Numbered from the stretch's first letter, positions 21,741-30,853 are shown. The stretch: DNA of 35,971 nt from Streptomyces sp. A3M-1-3 (GCF_024213665.1 NZ_JANAVP010000022.1:1-35971); one strand, 5' to 3'. Made by a program: numbers and translations. Notes: generated by a model not told the origin, from the sequence alone.

Positions 21741-23396
21741 CTATCGCCTACCTCGCAGGCTTCGGTAGGTGGCCACCAGCGCCTTGGTGGACTCGTCCAG
21801 GCCCGGGACCTCCGCCAATCCCGACAGGGCCGGCTCCAGCCGCTTGGCGAGGACCTTGCCCAGCTCGACGCCCCACTGGTCGAAGGAGTCGATGTTCCAG
21901 ACGGCGCCCTGGACGAACACCTTGTGCTCGTAGAGCGCGACCAGCTGGCCCAGCACCGAGGGAGTGAGCTCCTTGGCCAGGATCGTGGTCGTCGGGTGGT
22001 TGCCGCGGAAGGTCTTGTGCGGGACCAGCTCTTCCGCGACCCCTTCCGCGCGCACCTCGTCAGGGGTCTTGCCGAACGCCAGCGCCTGCGTCTGCGCGAA
22101 GAAGTTCGCCATCAGCAGGTCGTGCTGGGCCGCCAGGCCGGTGCTGAGATCGGCGACCGGCTCCGCGAAGGCGATGAAGTCCGCCGGGATGAGCTTCGTA
22201 CCCTGGTGGATCAACTGGTAGTACGCGTGCTGGCCGTTGGTCCCGGGCGTTCCCCACACCACCGGTCCGGTCTGCCAGTCGACCGGATTGCCGTCGCGGT
22301 CCACGGACTTGCCGTTCGATTCCATGTCCAGCTGCTGCAGATACGCCGTGAACCGGGAGAGGTAGTGGCTGTACGGCAGCACGGCGTGCGACTGGGCGTC
22401 GTGGAACCCGCCGTACCAGACGCCCAACAGGCCCAGCAGCAGCGGCGCGTTGGCCTCCGGCGGGGCGGTGCGGAAGTGCTCGTCGACCAGGTGGAAGCCG
22501 TCCAGCATTTCGCGGAAGCGGTCCGGGCCGATGGCGATCATCAGGGAGAGCCCGATGGCCGAGTCGTACGAGTAACGGCCGCCGACCCAGTCCCAGAACT
22601 CGAACATGTTCGCCGTGTCGATACCGAAGTCGGCCACCTTCTCGGCGTTGGTGGAGAGCGCCACGAAGTGCCTGGCCACTGCCTCCCGGTCACCGCCCAG
22701 GCCGCCGAGGAGCCACTCGCGGGCCGAGGTGGCGTTGGTGATGGTCTCGATGGTGGTGAAGGTCTTGGACGCGATGATGAACAGCGTCTCGGCCGGGTCC
22801 AAGTCCCGTACGGCCTCGTGGAGGTCGGCCCCGTCGACGTTCGAGACGAAGCGGAAGGCCAGCTCGCGGGCGGTGAAGGAGCGCAGCACCTCGTACGCCA
22901 TGGCGGGGCCCAGGTCCGAGCCGCCGATGCCGATGTTGACCACGGTCCTGATGCGCTTGCCGGTGTGCCCGGTCCACGCCCCGGAGCGGACCTGGTGGGC
23001 GAAGCCGGCCATCTTGTCGAGCACGGCGTGCACGGCGGGTACGACGTTCTCGCCGTCCACCTCGATCACGGCGTTCCGCGGCGCCCGCAGGGCCGTGTGC
23101 AGCACGGCGCGGTCCTCGGTGGTGTTGATCTTCTCGCCGCGGAACATCGCGTCCCGCAGCTCCGCCACGCCGGTCGCCGCGGCGAGTTCGCGCAGCAGCC
23201 GGAGCGTCTCGTCGGTCACCAGCTGCTTGGAGTAGTCGATGTGCAGGTCGCCGACCCGGAGGGTGTAGCCGGAGCCCCGACCCGGGTCCGCCGCGAACAG
23301 CTCACGCAGATGGGTCTCCCCCAGCTGTTCCCGGTGCTTGCCCAATGCGGTCCACTCGGGCGTCTGGTTGAGCCTGGTACGGCCGTCTGCGTTCAT
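21741..23396 (-). CDS. pgi: Glucose-6-phosphate isomerase
   Basis: Interconverts glucose 6-phosphate and fructose 6-phosphate, linking glycolysis to the pentose phosphate genes nearby. The 551-aa length is normal. Motifs are VNIGIGGSDLGPAM, FIIASKTFTTIET, the GGRYSYDSAIG block, HQGTKLIPADFI and the C-terminal signature region FDQWGVELGKVLA. The ATG at 23396 gives the family-typical MNADGRTRLNQTPEW. It is transcribed away from the pgl operon. A degenerate copy of its last 32 bases lies about 390 bp downstream. Confidence 0.96.
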   Translation of the reverse strand: MNADGRTRLNQTPEWTALGKHREQLGETHLRELFAADPGRGSGYTLRVGDLHIDYSKQLVTDETLRLLRELAAATGVAELRDAMFRGEKINTTEDRAVLHTALRAPRNAVIEVDGENVVPAVHAVLDKMAGFAHQVRSGAWTGHTGKRIRTVVNIGIGGSDLGPAMAYEVLRSFTARELAFRFVSNVDGADLHEAVRDLDPAETLFIIASKTFTTIETITNATSAREWLLGGLGGDREAVARHFVALSTNAEKVADFGIDTANMFEFWDWVGGRYSYDSAIGLSLMIAIGPDRFREMLDGFHLVDEHFRTAPPEANAPLLLGLLGVWYGGFHDAQSHAVLPYSHYLSRFTAYLQQLDMESNGKSVDRDGNPVDWQTGPVVWGTPGTNGQHAYYQLIHQGTKLIPADFIAFAEPVADLSTGLAAQHDLLMANFFAQTQALAFGKTPDEVRAEGVAEELVPHKTFRGNHPTTTILAKELTPSVLGQLVALYEHKVFVQGAVWNIDSFDQWGVELGKVLAKRLEPALSGLAEVPGLDESTKALVATYRSLRGRR

Positions 23397-23504
23397 ACCG
23401 GTTATCAGCCCACTTCTTCTCGTACCTGCGTACTGCCCCGCTGCCTCCCAACCTAGTTGATCGGAGCAGGGCCGGCAGCGCGGACGGCGCGGGCGCGAAG
23501 CGGA

Positions 23505-23536
23505 CCGGCCGGGCACCTCGGAGGGTGCCCGGCCGG
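23505..23536 (-). terminator. Terminator after the RbpA-family gene
   Basis: Perfect 13-nt arms (23505-23517, 23524-23536) with a 6-nt loop. It starts 10 bases past the stop of the RbpA-family gene and separates it from pgi. Confidence 0.85.
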
Positions 23537-23546
23537 ACATCAAGTC

Positions 23547-23882
23547 TTAGATCTCGCCCCGCAGTTTCGCGAGGGCCTCGGCGAGAATCGCCTCGCCGTC
23601 GGCGTCGGTGCGCCGCTCGCGTACGTACGCCAGGTGCGTCTTGTACGGCTCGGTGCGCGGCGGGTCCGGCGGATTGTCCCGGTCCTGGCCTGCCGGGAAT
23701 CCGCAGCGCGGGCAGTCCCAGGTGTCGGGGACCTGCGCGTCGCTGGCGAAGCTCGGCTGCGTCTCGTGCCCGTTCGAGCACCAGAAGGAGATGCGGAGAC
23801 GCGGCGCGGACTCGCCGCGCTCGGCCTCACCCATCGGCCCCGCTCCGACCCGACTTCCTCGGATCGCGTTGCCACTTGCCAC
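23547..23882 (-). CDS. RbpA-family RNA polymerase-binding protein
   Basis: A 111-aa actinobacterial protein of the RbpA family, which binds RNA polymerase and the principal sigma factor and stimulates transcription. It has the flexible N-terminus (MASGNAIRGSRVGAGPMGE) and a zinc-ribbon core with CSNGH (35-39) and WDCPRCG (55-61), giving C35, H39, C57 and C60 as ligands. The C-terminal sigma-interacting helices include PYKTHLAYVRERRTDADGE. It differs clearly from the canonical Streptomyces RbpA sequence I remember and fits the second copy (RbpB-type paralogue). TAGACT upstream on the minus strand may be its -10. Confidence 0.85.
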   Translation of the reverse strand: MASGNAIRGSRVGAGPMGEAERGESAPRLRISFWCSNGHETQPSFASDAQVPDTWDCPRCGFPAGQDRDNPPDPPRTEPYKTHLAYVRERRTDADGEAILAEALAKLRGEI

Positions 23883-24027
23883 GGTCGTAACTCCCTGCGT
23901 GATGGTGCTCGAAGTCAGCCCAGTCTACGTAAGGCCCAACGCGCGTCCAGTGACCGGAGTTACTTATCGGCCCCCAAAACGCAGGCCCATGATAGGCCGC
24001 GCAGGCGACGCCATAGCGGAGATGCGG

Positions 24028-24264
24028 TCAGCTGTCCAGCTTCAGCAGCAGACCGAGCGCGACAATGCACGCAAACCAGATCAGACCGACGACGACGGTG
24101 ATGCGGTCCAGGTTGCGCTCCGCAACCGAGGAGCCGCCGACGGACGACTGCATACCGCCACCGAACATGTCGGAGAGGCCGCCGCCCTTCCCCTTGTGCA
24201 TCAGCACCAGCAGCATCAGCAGCAGGCTGAAGACGATCAGGGCGATCGAGAACCCCATAATCAC
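24028..24264 (-). CDS. secG: SecG preprotein translocase subunit
   Basis: A 78-aa membrane protein of the SecYEG channel. It has two transmembrane helices (about 4-22 and 55-75) joined by a Gly-rich cytoplasmic loop with MHKGKGGGLSDMFGGGM, the SecG hallmark. The GTG at 24264 is used; an ATG two codons later (24258) would give the shorter form starting MGFSIALIVF. A TAGGGT box lies just upstream. The position between tpiA and an RNA polymerase-binding protein, next to glycolytic genes, is conserved in actinobacteria. Confidence 0.95.
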   Translation of the reverse strand: MIMGFSIALIVFSLLLMLLVLMHKGKGGGLSDMFGGGMQSSVGGSSVAERNLDRITVVVGLIWFACIVALGLLLKLDS

Positions 24265-24310
24265 GGCTGAACCCTACTTTCCCGGAATTCCCTAAGACTG
24301 AATCGGACAA

Positions 24311-24345
24311 CGGGGGCCGGGTGGCGCATGCCACCTCGGCCCCCG
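24311..24345 (-). terminator. Terminator after tpiA
   Basis: A 15-bp stem with one bulged T (24311-24325 and 24330-24345) and a 4-nt GCAT loop. It follows the tpiA stop and closes the gap-pgk-tpiA transcripts upstream of secG. Confidence 0.85.
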
Positions 24346-24377
24346 CCAGGGTACGACGGATCTGCCCTACCGCATAC

Positions 24378-25166
24378 TCACTGGTCGCGGAAGCGGACGA
24401 TCTTGACGAACTCGTCGGCGTCCAGCGCCGCGCCGCCGATCAGAGCGCCGTCGACGTCCGGCTGAGCCATGATCGCGGCGACGTTCCCGGACTTCACCGA
24501 GCCGCCGTACTGGATACGGACCCGGTCGGCCAGTTCCTGCGAGTACAGCTCCGCGAGCCGGCCGCGGATCGCCCCGCAGACCTCCTGCGCGTCTGCAGGG
24601 GTGGCGACCTCGCCGGTGCCGATGGCCCACACCGGCTCGTACGCGATCACGACCGTCTCGGCCTGCTCGGCCGGGATGTCCTTCAGGCCGCCGTCGAGCT
24701 GGCTCAGCGTGTACGAGACCTGCTCACCGGCCTTGCGGATGTCCAGGCCCTCGCCGACGCACAGGATCGGGGTGAGCCCGTGCTTGTAGGCGGCCTTGAC
24801 CTTGGCGTTGCAGATCTCGTCGCTCTCGCCGTGGTACTGGCGGCGCTCGCTGTGGCCGACGGCCACATACGTGCACTTCAGCTTGGCCAGCATCGGGCCG
24901 GAGATCTCGCCGGTGTACGCACCGGAGTCGTGCGCCGAGATGTCCTGAGCGCCGTACTTGATCTTCAGCTTGTCGCCGTCGACCAGGGTCTGCACCGAGC
25001 GGAGGTCGGTGAAGGGAGGCAGGACGGCGACCTCGACCGCGTCGTAGTCCTTGTCGGCCAGGGCGAAGGCGAGCTTCTGGACGTGGGCGATGGCCTCGAG
25101 GTGGTTGAGGTTCATCTTCCAGTTGCCCGCCATCAGCGGGATGCGCCCTTGGGTAGGAGCAGTCAT
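24378..25166 (-). CDS. tpiA: Triosephosphate isomerase
   Basis: Interconverts dihydroxyacetone phosphate and glyceraldehyde 3-phosphate. The 262-aa product shows the catalytic K17 (GNWKMN), H105 (VGHSERR) and E177 (AYEPVWAIGTG), and the phosphate-binding YGGSV and GALIGGAAL loops. The start at 25166 lies only six bases from the pgk stop, so both are cotranscribed. A terminator follows. Confidence 0.97.
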   Translation of the reverse strand: MTAPTQGRIPLMAGNWKMNLNHLEAIAHVQKLAFALADKDYDAVEVAVLPPFTDLRSVQTLVDGDKLKIKYGAQDISAHDSGAYTGEISGPMLAKLKCTYVAVGHSERRQYHGESDEICNAKVKAAYKHGLTPILCVGEGLDIRKAGEQVSYTLSQLDGGLKDIPAEQAETVVIAYEPVWAIGTGEVATPADAQEVCGAIRGRLAELYSQELADRVRIQYGGSVKSGNVAAIMAQPDVDGALIGGAALDADEFVKIVRFRDQ

Positions 25167-25172
25167 TGAGGG

Positions 25173-26384
25173 TCAGTCCTCCAGTGCGGCGAGGCCGGGG
25201 AGCGTCTTGCCCTCGAGGTACTCGAGGCTGGCGCCACCGCCGGTGGAAATGTGGCCGAATGCGTTCTCGTCGAAGCCCAGGATGCGGACGGCCGCGGCGG
25301 AGTCGCCGCCGCCGACCACCGTGAAGGCCGGGCTGTCGACGAGCGCCTGGGCAACCGCCTTGGTGCCCTCGGCGTAGTCGGGGTGCTCGAAGACGCCCAT
25401 CGGACCGTTCCAGAAGACGGTGCCGGCGTCGGCGAGCTTCGCGGCGTACAGCTTGCGGGTCTCCGGACCGATGTCCAGGCCCTCCTCGTCGGCCGGGATG
25501 GCGTTCGAGGCGACGGTGGCCGGGTTGGCCGGGGCCTTGGTCTTGAGGTCCGGGAAGTCGGCAGAGACCAGGACGTCGACGGGGAGGACGAACTCCACGC
25601 CACGCTTCTCGGCCCGCGCCAGGTACTCCAGGACCGTCGGGATCTGGTCCTCCTGGAGCAGCGAGATGCCGACCTCGTGGCCCTTGGCCTTGAGGAAGGT
25701 GTACGCCATGCCGCCGCCGACCAGGATCCGGTCGGCCTTCTCCAGCAGGTGGTCGATCACGCCGAGCTTGTCGGAGACCTTGGCGCCGCCGAGGACGACG
25801 ACGTACGGGCGCCGGACGTCCTCGGTGAGCTTCTTCAGGACGCCGACCTCGGTGGCGATCAGGCCGCCGGCCGCGTGCGGGAGGCGGGCCGGGAGGTCGA
25901 AGACCGAGGCGTGCTTGCGGTGCACCGCGCCGAAGCCGTCGCCGACGTACACATCGGCGAGCTCGGCGAGCTGGTCGGCAAAGGCACCGCGCTCGGCGTC
26001 GTCCTTGGCCGTCTCACCGGCGTTGAAGCGCAGGTTCTCGATAACGGCGACCTGGCCGTCGGCGAGGCCCGCGACGGTCGCCCGGGCGGACTCGCCGACG
26101 GTGTCGGTCGCGAAGGCGACATCGGCACCGAGGAGTTCGCCGAGCCGTGCGGCGGCCGGGGCGAGCGAGAAGGCCGGGTCCGGAGCGCCCTTGGGGCGGC
26201 CGAGGTGGGAGGCGACGACCACGCGCGCGCCGGCGGCGGCGAGCTTGGCGATCGTCGGCTGGACGGCGCGGATACGGCCGTCGTCGGTGATGGTGGTGCC
26301 TTCGAGCGGCACGTTGAGGTCGGCGCGGACGAATACCCGCCGGCCCGCGACGCCGTCGGCGAGAAGTTCGTCAATCGTCTTCAT
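25173..26384 (-). CDS. pgk: Phosphoglycerate kinase
   Basis: ATP-forming step of glycolysis from 1,3-bisphosphoglycerate. The 403-aa product has the N-terminal VRADLNVPL signature (about 19-27), SHLGRPKG, the central GGAKVSDK, the hinge region and the nucleotide-binding GGGDSAAAV. The ATG at 26384 is preceded by AGGAG. A terminator-like hairpin between gap and pgk (26435-26476) suggests that pgk has its own promoter or depends on readthrough. Confidence 0.97.
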   Translation of the reverse strand: MKTIDELLADGVAGRRVFVRADLNVPLEGTTITDDGRIRAVQPTIAKLAAAGARVVVASHLGRPKGAPDPAFSLAPAAARLGELLGADVAFATDTVGESARATVAGLADGQVAVIENLRFNAGETAKDDAERGAFADQLAELADVYVGDGFGAVHRKHASVFDLPARLPHAAGGLIATEVGVLKKLTEDVRRPYVVVLGGAKVSDKLGVIDHLLEKADRILVGGGMAYTFLKAKGHEVGISLLQEDQIPTVLEYLARAEKRGVEFVLPVDVLVSADFPDLKTKAPANPATVASNAIPADEEGLDIGPETRKLYAAKLADAGTVFWNGPMGVFEHPDYAEGTKAVAQALVDSPAFTVVGGGDSAAAVRILGFDENAFGHISTGGGASLEYLEGKTLPGLAALED

Positions 26385-26434
26385 CTGTTGCTGACTCCTA
26401 GAGAAACCGGAACCTGGAGAGATCGGGACAAGAA

Positions 26435-26476
26435 GCAGGGCTCGAACAGCGCGTCCTTGCGCTGTCCGAGCCCTGC
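26435..26476 (-). terminator. Terminator between gap and pgk
   Basis: 18-nt arms (26435-26452, 26459-26476) match at 17 of 18 positions around a 6-nt loop. It lies about 30 bases past the gap stop. It would uncouple high gap expression from pgk-tpiA or leave a reduced readthrough level. Confidence 0.85.
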
Positions 26477-26507
26477 CGCTCACATCGAGGTGGCTACCGG
26501 CCCGGGA

Positions 26508-27512
26508 TCAGAGCTGGCCGCCGACGAAGACCGTGAGGTCCACCAGGCGGTTGGAGTAACCCCACTCGTTGTCGTACCAGCCGATGACCTTGACGCTCTT
26601 GCCCGACGCCATCGTCAGGGACGAGTCGAAGGTGCAGGAGGCCGGCCAGTTGACGATGTCCGAGGAGACGATCGCGTCCTCGGTGTAGTCGAGGATGCCC
26701 TTGAGCTGGCCCTCGGCGGCCTTCTGGAAGGCCGAGTTGATCTCGTCCTTGGTGACCTCGCGCTCGAGCTCGATGACGAGGTCGGTCACGGAACCGGTCG
26801 GGACCGGGACGCGCATCGCGATGCCGTCGAGCTTGCCCTTGAGCTGCGGGAGGACCAGCGCGGTGGCCTTGGCGGCACCGGTGGTGGTCGGGATGATGTT
26901 CTCGGCGGCGGCGCGGGCGCGGCGCAGGTCCGAGTGCGGGAAGTCCAGGATGCGCTGGTCGTTGGTGTACGCGTGGACCGTCGTCATCAGGCCCTTGACG
27001 ATGCCGAAGTTCTCGTCGAGAACCTTGGCCATCGGCGCCACACAGTTGGTGGTGCAGGAGGCGTTGGAGATGACGTGGTGGTTGGCCGCGTCGTACTTGT
27101 CCTGGTTGACGCCCATCACGATGGTGATGTCCTCGTCCTTGGCAGGAGCCGAGATGAGGACCTTCTTGGCGCCGGCGGCGATGTGCTTCGCGGCGTCGGC
27201 CTTCTTGGTGAAGATGCCGGTCGACTCGATGACGATGTCGGCACCGAGTTCGGCCCACGGCAGGTTCGCCGGGTCGCGCTCGGCCATCGTCTTGAAGGTC
27301 TGGTTGCCGACCGTGATGGAGTCTTCGGTGTGGCTGACCTCAGCCTTGAGGCGGCCCAGGATGGTGTCGTACTTCAGCAGGTGCACCAGGGTCGCGTTAT
27401 CGGTCAGGTCGTTGACACCGACGATCTCGATGTCCGCACCCTGCTCCAGGAGCGCCCGGAAGTAGTTGCGGCCGATGCGGCCAAAGCCGTTGATGCCTAC
27501 GCGGATCGTCAC
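26508..27512 (-). CDS. gap: Glyceraldehyde-3-phosphate dehydrogenase
   Basis: NAD-dependent glycolytic dehydrogenase. The 334-aa product has the Rossmann motif GINGFGRIGR (6-15), the NAD-specific D35 (NDLTD), the catalytic C153 in SNASCTTNC and H180 in TTVHAYTNDQ. WYDNEWGYSNR is near the C-terminus. The GTG at 27512 has GAGGAG eight to nine bases upstream and gives the family N-terminus TIRVGINGFG. TAGGGT in the 100 bases upstream may be a -10 box. Confidence 0.97.
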   Translation of the reverse strand: MTIRVGINGFGRIGRNYFRALLEQGADIEIVGVNDLTDNATLVHLLKYDTILGRLKAEVSHTEDSITVGNQTFKTMAERDPANLPWAELGADIVIESTGIFTKKADAAKHIAAGAKKVLISAPAKDEDITIVMGVNQDKYDAANHHVISNASCTTNCVAPMAKVLDENFGIVKGLMTTVHAYTNDQRILDFPHSDLRRARAAAENIIPTTTGAAKATALVLPQLKGKLDGIAMRVPVPTGSVTDLVIELEREVTKDEINSAFQKAAEGQLKGILDYTEDAIVSSDIVNWPASCTFDSSLTMASGKSVKVIGWYDNEWGYSNRLVDLTVFVGGQL

Positions 27513-27616
27513 GAACCGATCTCCTCGTTGGTACGCCGGGTGTCCGCCGGCGAGCTGTATGGGATGTCCCCGACCGCCTACGACCCTACCCCTCTGGGGG
27601 CTCGGTAGTGACATCG

Positions 27617-27672
27617 GCCGCATCCGTGCCGGATGCGGCGGCCCGTACCCGTTGGTACGGATACGGGCCGCC
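27617..27672 (-). terminator. Two adjoining hairpins after the M14 carboxypeptidase
   Basis: Hairpin 1 (27637-27672) has 11-bp arms GGCGGCCCGTA/TACGGGCCGCC plus an inner CCGT/ACGG stem. Hairpin 2 (27617-27639) has 9-bp arms GCCGCATCC/GGATGCGGC. They share three bases and lie 27 bases past the stop, so the two stems are alternatives at their junction. Together they form a tandem terminator. Confidence 0.85.
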
Positions 27673-27698
27673 CTGGTTCTCAACTCCTGTCTCAGGGG

Positions 27699-30600
27699 TC
27701 AGTCCCGGAGGGAACGCAGCGCCTTGCCGAGCAGTGCCGTGCGGTCCGCCGCGGCCGGCACATGCTCCAGGCCGAATCCGAGCAGCACGGTGTCACGCGT
27801 AGTGACCGCCGCGTAGGACTTGAAGAGCTCGCCGGAGCGGGCCCAGTCCCCGGCGACCGCAGGACTTCCGGCCGGCGCGCCCGGAACCGTCCAGCCGCCG
27901 AGGGAGGTCTCGAAGTCCCCCGAGGCCGCCGGCTCCTTGTCCGCGCCGCCGACGACGAGGCGGGCGTCGTCGGCGAAAACGCCACGTCCGCCGCTGGAGG
28001 GGTCGGTGACCGAGCTGAGCGCGAGCTCCACACGCTTGCCCGCGTAGGCGCTCAGGTCGAAGGAGACCTGCTTCCAGCCGCCGGAGGACCCGGTGAAGCT
28101 GTTCCAGGCTCCGCTGGTGCCGGTCGCCGTGCAGCCGCCCGCCGCCACGGTCAGGTAGTGCCGCAGGAACGGGTGGCCGTTGACGAAGTAGCCGGCCTCA
28201 CACTCCTGCGGGACTGTCGTTCTGGTGAGTCCGCCCGCCTCGGGAAGCGTGGTCCAGTCCTCGGTGTCCGCGCCTTCTGCGGGATGGGCCTCCAGGATCG
28301 CGTGGTCGTATCCCGGCTCGGTGTTCCAGTTGAGGGCGAGGCGCAGCTCCGGCTTGTCGGCCGCGCTGATGCCGGTGAGGTCGACAGTGCGGGTGAGGCG
28401 CTTGAAGTCGTCGTCCGCGTGCGTGGCGGCGGCCATCCACTGGCCCGCGTACGGAGCGTACGGGTTGACCACTCCCGCGTAGCGGCCCGCTGCCGCGCTC
28501 TCGAACTGGGGGAAGCCGGCGGGCGGCAGGGTGTCGGAGGTGATCGCGTAGGCCCCGGCGGCGTTGAGCGGATTGCCGGGGGTGCCGGCGGCGCCGGCGA
28601 GCGGGCCGGTGAACCCGGCGAGGTTTCCGGCGCCGGCGAAACCGGTGGCGGTCGGCGCGGAGGTGCGTCCGTACGCACCCAGGTAGTACTGGCTGAAGTC
28701 GTTGGTCGCGGCCCGCCCGACCTGGGCGTTGCCGCCGGCCAGCTCACCGGCCTCGATCAGCTTGCCGCCCTCGTTGAGGAAGGCCCGGACCGCCAGCTGG
28801 GTGGGTCCGCCGGGGGCCCGGTCACCGGTGTAGTGGACGGCCGTGGAGAAGTGACCGAGGACGCCGAGCGGGTGGGGCGCGCCCTGGGTGGCGACGTCCC
28901 AGACGACGGCCTTGCGGCCGTTGGCCTTCAGCGCGTCGACGTACGTCTGGGCGTGCTGGGCGGGGGCTCCCTCCTCGGCGATCACCAGAGTGTTGGCCCG
29001 GGGGCGTTCGGCGACGGTGTACGTGAAGTGCTCGCTGGAGGTGGGCTTCCCGCTCCGGGTCTCTCCGGTGAACCAGACCTCGACCTGGTCGCCGACGTCT
29101 CCGTCCTTGACCTTGGCGCGGTACTCGTCGAAGCGGATGTTGTCCTCGCCGCCGTAGGTTTCGCCTCCCTTCCAGGGCTTGAGAGCCATGTCGTGCGTGC
29201 GGCCGCCGTTGACGCGATACCTGAGCTCCTTGTCGCGTACGGACTTGCGGACGGTGACGGACACCTCCTGGTCGCCGCCGCGGGCGTACGAGGTGGTGAA
29301 GGGGTCGACGGTGAAGTCGGGGGCGTTCATGCCGACGGCGGAGGACGGCTGGTCGGGGTGGGCGGCGGTCTCGGCGACGGAGAGCGCGAAGGGGATGTTC
29401 TTGGCGAACTCCGCCTGGATCAGCTTCTCGTCGTCGGGGAAGTTGAAGCCGGACTGGCAGTCCTCGGGCTTCCACGGGTCGTTGGGGTCGCTGTTGGAGA
29501 CGGTCTGGCAGGTCGTCATCTCCGGGGTGAACATCATGATCCCGTTGGCGTTGGCCGCGTGGCCGTCGGCCTCACCGTTGGTGGTGTAGAGCTCGGAGGA
29601 GACCTGCGGGTAGTAGCCGGGGACGGCGGAGTTCTCCGGGGTGCCGGCGAGGGCCTTGTAGAGCACGTCGTCGGGGGTCGGCGTGGCGACCTGCCAGCCG
29701 ACGCCGTACAGCAGCAGCTCCGCCGCGGAGTGGTAGTTGATGCCGTACTCGAAACCGATGCGCTTCTGGAAGCGGTCGAGCGCGACGGTCTCGGGCTCGG
29801 AGGCGGGGCCGGCTCCGCGGTAGGTCTGGCTGGACGGGCTGGGTGACGAACCCTCGTTGTCGTAACCCCACTTGTAGGCGAAGTTCCGGTTCAGGTCGAC
29901 GCCGTCGGCGTTGGTGGTCTTCCCGTCGCCGTCGTTGTCGCGGAGGTTCTTGCGCCACAGCCGGTTGTCCGCCGACTGGTGGGTGTGGTCGTAGCCGTCC
30001 GGGTTGGCGGAGAGCACGAACCACAGCTCGGTGGAGTTCACCACGTTGGTGATGCGCGGGTCCTTGCCGTAGTTGTCGAGGTAGTGGTGGAGCAGCCGGC
30101 GGGTCATCTCCGGGGTGATCCACTCGCGGGCGTGCTGGTTGGACAGGTACAGCACGGACGGCTTCGCGCCGTCCTTGGTCTTCTTGGCGCCCTTGGTCAG
30201 CTTGAGGGCCAGAATGTCCTGGCCCCGCAGGGTCTTGCCGATGGAGACGACCTTGGTGATGTCCGGGTGGGCCTGCCCGGTCCGGACGATCTCCTCCTGG
30301 AGGTTGCCGTCGCCGCTGTACGGGCGGTAGACCCCGTCACCGGCGGCCTGCAGGCGTGCCTCGGTGTTCGCCGAGACCCTGCGCTCGGTGACCTGCACGC
30401 CCTGCTTCTCCAGCCCGCGGGCCTGGGCGTCGGTGAGGAAGAGCTCGACCCGGGCGGTGCCCTTGTCGGGGGCCTGTTCGCCCAGTTCATGGGCGTCCTG
30501 GCCGAGTGCGAGAAGCAGGGGCACCTGCTCCTTGGTGACGTCGGCGTTGAAGACCTTCACCGCGTCGGCGGCGGGGTCGGCGGCACGGTCGGCCGCTCGG

Positions 30601-30701
30601 TCGGCGGCTCGTCCGGCCTCGGCCTGGGCGACAGGTGCCGCCGCCAGTCCGCCGAGCAGCAGTGCACCCGCTGCGAGGATCGATCTCGCTCTGGGTCTCA
30701 T
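27699..30701 (-). CDS. Secreted M14 zinc carboxypeptidase
   Basis: A 1000-aa extracellular metallocarboxypeptidase. A signal peptide (about 1-28, ending AAPVAQA) is followed by an Ala-Asp-Arg repeat stretch (GRAADRAADRAADPAAD, 30-46) and a propeptide-like region to about 115. In the M14 domain (about 125-460) the Zn ligands are H190 and E193 (NQHAREW) and H324 (INYHSAAE). Substrate-side motifs include ANPDGYDHT and DGVDLNRNF, and a conserved Cys pair (MTTCQ..EDCQS) follows. The remaining 500 residues look like beta-rich accessory domains, possibly for binding or an immune-inhibitor-like fold. The length is far above a simple M14 enzyme. AAGGGGAG precedes the ATG. It is an accessory gene between gap and whiA. 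Confidence 0.92.
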   Translation of the reverse strand: MRPRARSILAAGALLLGGLAAAPVAQAEAGRAADRAADRAADPAADAVKVFNADVTKEQVPLLLALGQDAHELGEQAPDKGTARVELFLTDAQARGLEKQGVQVTERRVSANTEARLQAAGDGVYRPYSGDGNLQEEIVRTGQAHPDITKVVSIGKTLRGQDILALKLTKGAKKTKDGAKPSVLYLSNQHAREWITPEMTRRLLHHYLDNYGKDPRITNVVNSTELWFVLSANPDGYDHTHQSADNRLWRKNLRDNDGDGKTTNADGVDLNRNFAYKWGYDNEGSSPSPSSQTYRGAGPASEPETVALDRFQKRIGFEYGINYHSAAELLLYGVGWQVATPTPDDVLYKALAGTPENSAVPGYYPQVSSELYTTNGEADGHAANANGIMMFTPEMTTCQTVSNSDPNDPWKPEDCQSGFNFPDDEKLIQAEFAKNIPFALSVAETAAHPDQPSSAVGMNAPDFTVDPFTTSYARGGDQEVSVTVRKSVRDKELRYRVNGGRTHDMALKPWKGGETYGGEDNIRFDEYRAKVKDGDVGDQVEVWFTGETRSGKPTSSEHFTYTVAERPRANTLVIAEEGAPAQHAQTYVDALKANGRKAVVWDVATQGAPHPLGVLGHFSTAVHYTGDRAPGGPTQLAVRAFLNEGGKLIEAGELAGGNAQVGRAATNDFSQYYLGAYGRTSAPTATGFAGAGNLAGFTGPLAGAAGTPGNPLNAAGAYAITSDTLPPAGFPQFESAAAGRYAGVVNPYAPYAGQWMAAATHADDDFKRLTRTVDLTGISAADKPELRLALNWNTEPGYDHAILEAHPAEGADTEDWTTLPEAGGLTRTTVPQECEAGYFVNGHPFLRHYLTVAAGGCTATGTSGAWNSFTGSSGGWKQVSFDLSAYAGKRVELALSSVTDPSSGGRGVFADDARLVVGGADKEPAASGDFETSLGGWTVPGAPAGSPAVAGDWARSGELFKSYAAVTTRDTVLLGFGLEHVPAAADRTALLGKALRSLRD

Positions 30702-30792
30702 GAGCTCCCCTTGGTGTGGTGTGACACAAAAGGACAGACGCCAGGCTCATGACACCCCATGATCATGTCAATAGGGCCTCGGGACACGGAAA
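30702..30792 (-). promoter_or_regulatory. Carboxypeptidase promoter region
   Basis: A perfect TTGACA lies on the minus strand at about 30773-30768, but the matching -10 region 17 bases on (GAGCCT) is poor. A TGTCA/TGACA-type repeat and an AT-rich TTTTGTGTC stretch lie nearer the start. The region is probably the regulated promoter of the secreted enzyme. Confidence 0.4.
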
Positions 30793-30841
30793 CGCCGCTG
30801 CCGACAACCCGATTGGGCGTAGGCAGCGGCGAATTGAACAG
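30793..30841 (-). terminator. Terminator after whiA
   Basis: 10-nt arms CGCCGCTGCC/GGCAGCGGCG (30793-30802, 30832-30841) around a 29-nt loop that holds a small CCC/GGG stem. It lies 12 bases past the whiA stop and ends the uvrC-rapZ-yvcK-whiA operon. Confidence 0.75.
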
Positions 30842-30853
30842 CCGTCAGGGAGT

